Source: Clostridia bacterium (lineage in GTDB: Bacteria > Bacillota > Clostridia > Oscillospirales > Acutalibacteraceae). Taken from it: 64,000 bases of DNA. The stretch's first letter is position 1. Every line of letters starts with the position of its first letter. The notes under the pieces were generated by a model. It made no database searches. It saw only the letters and a list, made by a program, of their open reading frames with translations, and was not told the DNA's origin. This document shows positions 59,374-64,000 of this stretch, in pieces. Position numbers and translations under genes: made by a program. The stretch lies in assembly GCA_017623615.1 (NCBI GenBank), contig JAGAOT010000013.1, positions 102,254-166,253 of the forward strand, in the 5' to 3' direction.

Positions 59374-60384
59374 TTAAAATTCGTAATTGGGTTTAACCTT
59401 TTCGCCGGTTTTTGCGGATTCCACGATTGCAAGGCAAACCGCAACCGTTTTTGCGCCTTCCCTTGCATCTGTCAAAACGTCTTTATCGTTGAGAATTGCA
59501 TCTGCAAAAACTTCAAATTCTTTAACAGCGTTGTGATTGTTAACTTCAATGGGGATGATTTCAGGCTCTTTTGTAACCTGATTTTCGTCAACCGTAAAGA
59601 GAGTCATCTCAGGTGAAGTGTTGTCGCAAATAAGAGTGCCTTTTGTTCCGTAAATAACCGTGCGCATTGTGTAATCACGCTTGCATCCGGTTGAAACAAA
59701 CACCTTGCCCGCCAAATTATCATCAAATTTCATGATTGCAATGGTAGCGTCGTCATAAGTGACATGCGGCAAAAGCTTGTGGGTGCCGTAAGCAAAAACT
59801 TCTTCGGGGTCACCGGCAAGCCATCTTAACAAATCAACCGCGTGGCATCCGCCGCCGATTACTCCGTGGCGTTTGGGGTCGCAGCGCCAAGGCTCTTGTA
59901 TCAGCATGTAATCGTGAGCGTATTCCGATTCAACAAAATATAATTCGCCGAGAGTGCCCGCTTCGATAATCTCTTTTGCCTTTTCAAAAGCGGGGGTGAA
60001 TCTGCAAATCTGACCCACCATAAATTTTGCATTGGATTCTTTTGCGGTCTTTACTATTTCTTCAATATCTTCCCTTGTCAAAGCAAGAGGCTTTTCGCAA
60101 AGCACATGCTTGCCTGCGCGAAGCAAATCGCAAGAAACTTTCTTGTGCTGCTGGTCGGGAATTGCAACGGTAACCACATCAATATCTTTATTATTCACGA
60201 TATCCATATAGTCGGTTACCCATTTTTCTTCAGGGATATTATATCTTTCGCCTGCAAAACGAAGATTTTCTTCGTTGCTGTCACAGATTAAGGCAATCTC
60301 GGCATCTTTACAGTTTAATGCGCCTTCAACATGGCACATTCCGAATTTCATTCCGATATTTGCAACCTGCAATTTCTTTTTCAC
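59374..60384 (-). CDS. Gfo/Idh/MocA-family oxidoreductase
   Basis: A 336-residue NAD(P)-dependent sugar or polyol dehydrogenase. The N-terminal Rossmann fold has ANIGMKFGM in place of the usual GxGxxG, then CEKPLALT with the catalytic Lys and GGGCHAVDLLRWLAG with His. GTG 60384 is preferred because AAAGGTGA lies upstream; earlier in-frame ATG codons would add an unconserved lead. It is downstream of a DUF1349 gene on the same strand, 50 bases away, and probably shares its promoter. Confidence 0.88.
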   Translation of the reverse strand: MKKKLQVANIGMKFGMCHVEGALNCKDAEIALICDSNEENLRFAGERYNIPEEKWVTDYMDIVNNKDIDVVTVAIPDQQHKKVSCDLLRAGKHVLCEKPLALTREDIEEIVKTAKESNAKFMVGQICRFTPAFEKAKEIIEAGTLGELYFVESEYAHDYMLIQEPWRCDPKRHGVIGGGCHAVDLLRWLAGDPEEVFAYGTHKLLPHVTYDDATIAIMKFDDNLAGKVFVSTGCKRDYTMRTVIYGTKGTLICDNTSPEMTLFTVDENQVTKEPEIIPIEVNNHNAVKEFEVFADAILNDKDVLTDAREGAKTVAVCLAIVESAKTGEKVKPNYEF

Positions 60385-60434
60385 AAAGCATTCACCTTTC
60401 GATTTTTTAATTGATAGTTTTAAATTCACTGCTA

Positions 60435-61037
60435 TTAATCAGGCTGTTGCCCGTCATGCGCCGACCATTTACATTCCGTAAGTTCCATGTGTGTAAATGT
60501 TGCTTTGAATGACGACTCTTCAGGGCTGCATGCATAAATGCCGAAACGGATTTTGCCGCCGCCGTTAAACATATGGCAAACCCTCATCTGACGGAAAATC
60601 TTTCCGTCATCGGAGCATTCAATGCAATAATCATCTTCTCTTCGGCTGAATCTGTACCACATTGATTTTATATTTGCATCAATTTCGGTTGTTGCCCAGT
60701 CGGAATAGCCGTTGTTTGTTACAACAGAGCCCAGATGCTGAAATTTTTCGTTTTCAAACTCAATCGAGCCTTTGAGCCAATTATCGCTGTCAAGATACAT
60801 AACAATTCCGCATTGGTCAAAACTGTGCTTGCTTTCAAACTCTGTTTTAACAACGAAAGAGAAAAATTTTTCGTCTGTTTCCATCTGTAAAACGGGCGCA
60901 TTATCGTTTCTGAAACGGTAATATGTTCTCTGCCATAAATCTGTGTGCGGATTTGTAACAATTTCAATTTTTTTGTCGCTGACGGAATACAACGCGGGTT
61001 CTCTCGTCCACTGCAATTTACTTGTGTCAAAATCCAT
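60435..61037 (-). CDS. DUF1349 (concanavalin-like) protein
   Basis: A 200-residue beta-rich protein that matches the DUF1349 pattern: early DLWQRTYYRF, then DQCGIVMYLDSDNWLKGSIEFEN and MWYRFSRREDDYCIECS. The fold is a jelly roll similar to glycan-binding domains. It has no signal peptide, so it is probably cytoplasmic. With the Gfo/Idh gene it forms a two-gene unit that likely acts on sugar derivatives. Activity is unknown. Confidence 0.8.
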   Translation of the reverse strand: MDFDTSKLQWTREPALYSVSDKKIEIVTNPHTDLWQRTYYRFRNDNAPVLQMETDEKFFSFVVKTEFESKHSFDQCGIVMYLDSDNWLKGSIEFENEKFQHLGSVVTNNGYSDWATTEIDANIKSMWYRFSRREDDYCIECSDDGKIFRQMRVCHMFNGGGKIRFGIYACSPEESSFKATFTHMELTECKWSAHDGQQPD

Positions 61038-61097
61038 TTTGAAAACCTCTCAAAACCATTGATTATGTTCTTTAAACTGTTGATTTATTTGTCTTAT

Positions 61098-61127
61098 ATT
61101 ATATAACACGAATTATTATATTTACAA
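61098..61127 (-). promoter_or_regulatory. Promoter of the DUF1349-Gfo/Idh unit
   Basis: Minus strand TTGTAA (61127-61122), 18 bases, TATAAT (61103-61098). Confidence 0.65.
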
Positions 61128-61167
61128 GATGTTTTTGATTAGAATGTGAGTCGAAAGCAAAAACATC
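61128..61167. repeat. Inverted repeat downstream of the MATE gene
   Basis: A perfect ten-base inverted repeat, GATGTTTTTG (61128-61137) and CAAAAACATC (61158-61167). It may be a weak terminator for the MATE gene. Confidence 0.45.
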
Positions 61168-61204
61168 GTTTTTCGAAATTTGTTTTTTGACAAACTGCGG
61201 GTGT

Positions 61205-62566
61205 TTACTGTTCAAGCGTTTTCATTGATTTCCTGAACTGTACGGCAAAGAGGATTGCAGTAAATGTTACTGCGATAAGGTCTGCGGCAGGTTCGGCAAG
61301 ATAAACGCCCATTGTTTTATCTGCAACGAAATTCGGAATTATATAGATAAACGGCAGAAGGAGAACGAATTTGCGAACTATAGCAACGATGATTGAACAG
61401 GGCGCGTTGCCGATTGAAACAAAGGTCATCTGGCAGGCAATCTGAATGCCGAAAAGGAACATCGCTACGCAGTAGATACGGAGTGCCTTTGCCGTAAATT
61501 CGATAAGTGCAGCATCGGGTGTGAATATTCCTGCAAAGATTTGCGGGAAAAGCATAATCAATGCCCACAAAACAGCCGAATATGTCAAACAGCAAGTGAG
61601 CAGCAGCTTGAATGTTTTCTTAACTCTGTCAACGTTTCCTGCACCGTAGTTATAGCTTGAAATGGGCTGTGCACCTTGCGCAATACCCTGCATAGGCAGC
61701 ATTGCAAATTGCATAACGCTTGTCAGAATTGTCATTGCGCCGACGGCAATATCTCCGCCGTATTTAAGAAGCGATGAATTGAAGCAAACAGAAATAACGC
61801 TTTCGCTGCCCTGCATAATGAAGGTTGCAAGACCGAGCGCAACGCAGGGGAAAACGAGTTTTGCATCAATTTTCATATCCGATACTTTAAGTTTAAGATA
61901 TGTTTTTTTGCCGCAGAGGAATGAAATTACCCATACGCATGAAATTGCCTGCGAAAGGATTGTTGCAAGTGCTGCGCCCTTAACACCCATATCAAAAACA
62001 AAAATAAATATCGGGTCAAGGATTATGTTGCTGACCGCACCGATTAGTACGGTTATCATACCGATTTTTGTGAAGCCCTGTGCATTGATGAATGCACCCA
62101 TACCGAGCGTGAGCTGAACAAACACCGTGCCGATTGCGTAAACGCTCATATATGCACTTGCATAATCTATTGTTTTTTCGCTTGCGCCAAAGGCAAGGAG
62201 CAAATCTCTGTTCCAAATAAGCAAAACCGCAGTTAAAACGGCTGAAATAATAATCTGAAGTGTAAAGCATCCGCCGAGAATTTTCTCTGCGGATTTTTTG
62301 TCACCCTTGCCCATATTTATTGATGCTCTCGGAGCGCCGCCTGAGCTTATGAGAGCTGCAAAAGCCGAAATAATCATAATTATCGGCATACAAACGCCTA
62401 CACCCGTCAGAGCAAGGCTGCCCTCTTCGGGAATGTGACCGATATAAATGCGGTCAACGATGTTATAGAGCATATTTACGAGCTGGGCAATGACTGTCGG
62501 AACAGCAAGCTTGAAAAGCAGCTTGCCGACGGGCTCGGTGCCGAGAAATTCTTTGTTGTTATCCAT
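61205..62566 (-). CDS. MATE-family efflux transporter
   Basis: A 453-residue membrane protein with 12 helices in two similar halves. It begins with GKLLFKLAVPTVIAQLVNMLYNI, typical of DinF/NorM-like MATE proteins, and has GMGAFINAQGFTKIG in the first half and QGAQPISSYNYGAG in the second. It exports cationic drugs or metabolites with Na+ or H+. AGGAGA precedes the ATG on the minus strand. It is divergent from the M3 peptidase. Confidence 0.92.
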   Translation of the reverse strand: MDNNKEFLGTEPVGKLLFKLAVPTVIAQLVNMLYNIVDRIYIGHIPEEGSLALTGVGVCMPIIMIISAFAALISSGGAPRASINMGKGDKKSAEKILGGCFTLQIIISAVLTAVLLIWNRDLLLAFGASEKTIDYASAYMSVYAIGTVFVQLTLGMGAFINAQGFTKIGMITVLIGAVSNIILDPIFIFVFDMGVKGAALATILSQAISCVWVISFLCGKKTYLKLKVSDMKIDAKLVFPCVALGLATFIMQGSESVISVCFNSSLLKYGGDIAVGAMTILTSVMQFAMLPMQGIAQGAQPISSYNYGAGNVDRVKKTFKLLLTCCLTYSAVLWALIMLFPQIFAGIFTPDAALIEFTAKALRIYCVAMFLFGIQIACQMTFVSIGNAPCSIIVAIVRKFVLLLPFIYIIPNFVADKTMGVYLAEPAADLIAVTFTAILFAVQFRKSMKTLEQ

Positions 62567-62682
62567 GTTTATCTCCTGAAATAAAGTCTTTCGGTATTAT
62601 ACACCCAACGAGTTTTAATTTCAAGACCGTCAGAATTTTCAACAGTTGTTGAACGTTCTTTCACCGAACATCAAAATTATTG

Positions 62683-62712
62683 TTGTATTTCTCACCATTT
62701 CCATAGTATACT
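62683..62712 (+). promoter_or_regulatory. Promoter of the M3 peptidase gene
   Basis: TTGTAT (62683-62688), 18 bases, TATACT (62707-62712), followed by AAAAGGGGAG and ATG 62747. Confidence 0.65.
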
Positions 62713-62746
62713 ATAACTGTTAAAATCCAACAAAAGGGGAGATACA

Positions 62747-63898
62747 ATGAAAGTTTCCGAGATGCCGTATCAGCGAATTACCGTAGAAGAATTCAAAGAG
62801 CAGGCAGAAAAGATAATTGCAAAAATCAGGGCGGCGAAATCCGCAGAGGATTTGAAGGCGGCGAGGGATGAGTATAACAAAATCAGTGAAGATGTTGACA
62901 CCGCCGCGTCACTTGCGAACTGCCGTTTCACCCTTAACACAAGAGATGAGTTCTATAATGCGGAGATGGATTATTACGATAACGCAATGCCGCTTTTCTC
63001 CGAGATTGAGAATGAATATAAGAAAGCTATGCTTGATTCATCTTACAGAGCAGATGCCAAAAAACTCATAAATCCCAGAGTTTTCAAGGGCTTTGAGATG
63101 TCGCTCAAAACCTTTTCACCCGAAGTAATTGAGGATTTGCAGGCTGAAAATGCACTTGTCACACGCTACTCAAAGTTTATGGGTGAGCTTGCATTTGAAT
63201 TTGAGGGCAAAAAAATGCCCCTCTCCGTATTGAGGGGTAAGCTTGAAGATGACAGCCGCGATGTCCGCAGAAAAGCCGCAGAAACAATCGGCAAAACGAT
63301 GGAAGCGAATGCCGATACATTCGACGAAATCTTTGACGGTCTTGTTAAAATCCGCACTCAAATCGCCCGCAAGCTCGGCTACAAAAACTTTGTTGAACTC
63401 GGCTATTACCGTATGGGCAGGGTAGACTATGACGAAAAGATGGTTGCCGCATTCAGAAAGAGCGTTGAAACCGATATTGTTCCTGCCGTTGCACAGCTCA
63501 AAGAGAGAATCCGCAACCGTCTTGACCTTGACAAGATAATGTACTATGACGATGCAATCAGCGTTACGGGTGAAATGCCCCGACCCGTCATTGACACACC
63601 CGCAATCTTTGAGAACGCACTTAAAATGTATCACGATATGAAGCCCGAAATCGGTAACTTTATGCAGAGAATGCTCGATGCCGAAGCCTTTGATGTTGAG
63701 GCTCGTGACGGCAAATTCGGCGGCGGCTACTGCACAACCTTCGCTAAATACAAGCAGCCGTTTATCCTTGCAAACTTCAACGGCACAAGCGGCGATATTG
63801 ATGTTATAACCCACGAATTCGGTCACGCTCTGGCGGCGGATTATATGTTCAAATTTGCCGAACCCGACTATCCCACGGGTATGGAAACTCACGAGTAA
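62747..63898 (+). pseudogene. M3-family oligoendopeptidase, truncated at the zinc site
   Basis: 383 codons with the helical N-terminal half of M3B oligoendopeptidases and the zinc motif ITHEFGHALA (His356, His360). The frame stops right after GMETHE, where intact proteins continue IHSMSMEFF and on to about 560 residues. The third zinc ligand (Glu) is at or next to the last codon, and the whole C-terminal substrate-binding lobe is missing, so activity is very unlikely. No continuation is found in the remaining 100 bases in any frame. A terminator follows closely, so the cut is not simply a sequencing stop. Confidence 0.8.
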
Positions 63899-63937
63899 GA
63901 TTTATGAGGATGACAATTATGAAAATTACATATTTTT

Positions 63938-63978
63938 AGGAGAAAAGCACTAAGTTGAAAATGCTTTTCTCCTTTTTC
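63938..63978 (+). terminator. Terminator after the truncated M3 gene
   Basis: GGAGAAAAGC pairs with GCTTTTCTCC across a 14-base loop and is followed by TTTTTC. Confidence 0.88.
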
Positions 63979-64000
63979 TTTTGTTCAAAAATACGATAAC

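Noticed and set aside
1-64000. CRISPR arrays, tRNA or rRNA genes, insertion sequences
   Set aside because: Looked for evenly spaced direct repeats, tRNA-like cloverleaf ends and transposase motifs by eye; none were found.

Overview
The window reads as chromosomal DNA of an anaerobic, endospore-forming Clostridia-type Firmicute, most likely an Oscillospirales/Ruminococcaceae-like gut bacterium. The reasons are a complete spoIIIA operon, gpr germination protease and a spoVA gene, a tyrosine T-box leader, meso-DAP-type MurE, strong AGGAGG ribosome binding sites with many TTG/GTG starts, and a dockerin-bearing secreted protein. No tRNA, rRNA, CRISPR array, transposase or phage gene was recognised.

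Layout. 1-9.6 kb holds mixed-strand housekeeping genes around a very large secreted dockerin protein (1706-7057), then a 600-base non-coding stretch with a cluster of DnaA-box-like sites, nagA, acpP, spoVAE and a small unlisted Cys-tailed membrane peptide. 10-26 kb holds rpsT and gpr (divergent), then the division and wall cluster mraZ-rsmH-ftsL-spoVD-murE-murF-mraY-ftsW-murG-murA-ftsQ-ftsZ, all on the + strand. murD, murC and murB are absent from it. 26-35 kb is an accessory stretch: a self-regulated PadR/DUF2812 pair, an FGGY sugar kinase divergent from a GPH-type sugar transporter with a ~315-residue tail, and a YfhO membrane protein. 35-50 kb is spoIIIAA-AH, then nusB, a Kae1-like paralogue, xseA, xseB, ispA, dxs, tlyA, nadK, argR and recN. 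A sugar-isomerase-like gene is coupled to the end of recN where many Clostridia carry spoIVB-spo0A.

50-64 kb holds a T-box controlled tyrS, a Cof phosphatase, and a tight five-gene redox operon (OYE-type reductase keeping a 4Fe-4S Cys motif, SDR, FAD flavoprotein, TIM-barrel isomerase, 2-hydroxyacid dehydrogenase) with its own strong promoter. On the opposite strand lie a DUF1349/Gfo-Idh pair and a MATE exporter. Three hydrolase genes in this part are damaged: an SGNH esterase and a lipase with internal deletions, and an M3 peptidase cut at its zinc site.

The core supports growth and division (MraZ-controlled wall cluster), sporulation (spoIIIA channel, spoVAE, gpr), isoprenoid precursor supply for lipid carriers (dxs, ispA), and sugar or glycan use (nagA, kinase/transporter, isomerases). 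The most promising leads for something undescribed are the redox operon, the giant dockerin protein, the transporter tail, the divergent FtsZ tail and the DnaA-box cluster. All functional statements come from reading motifs by eye; no database search was run.
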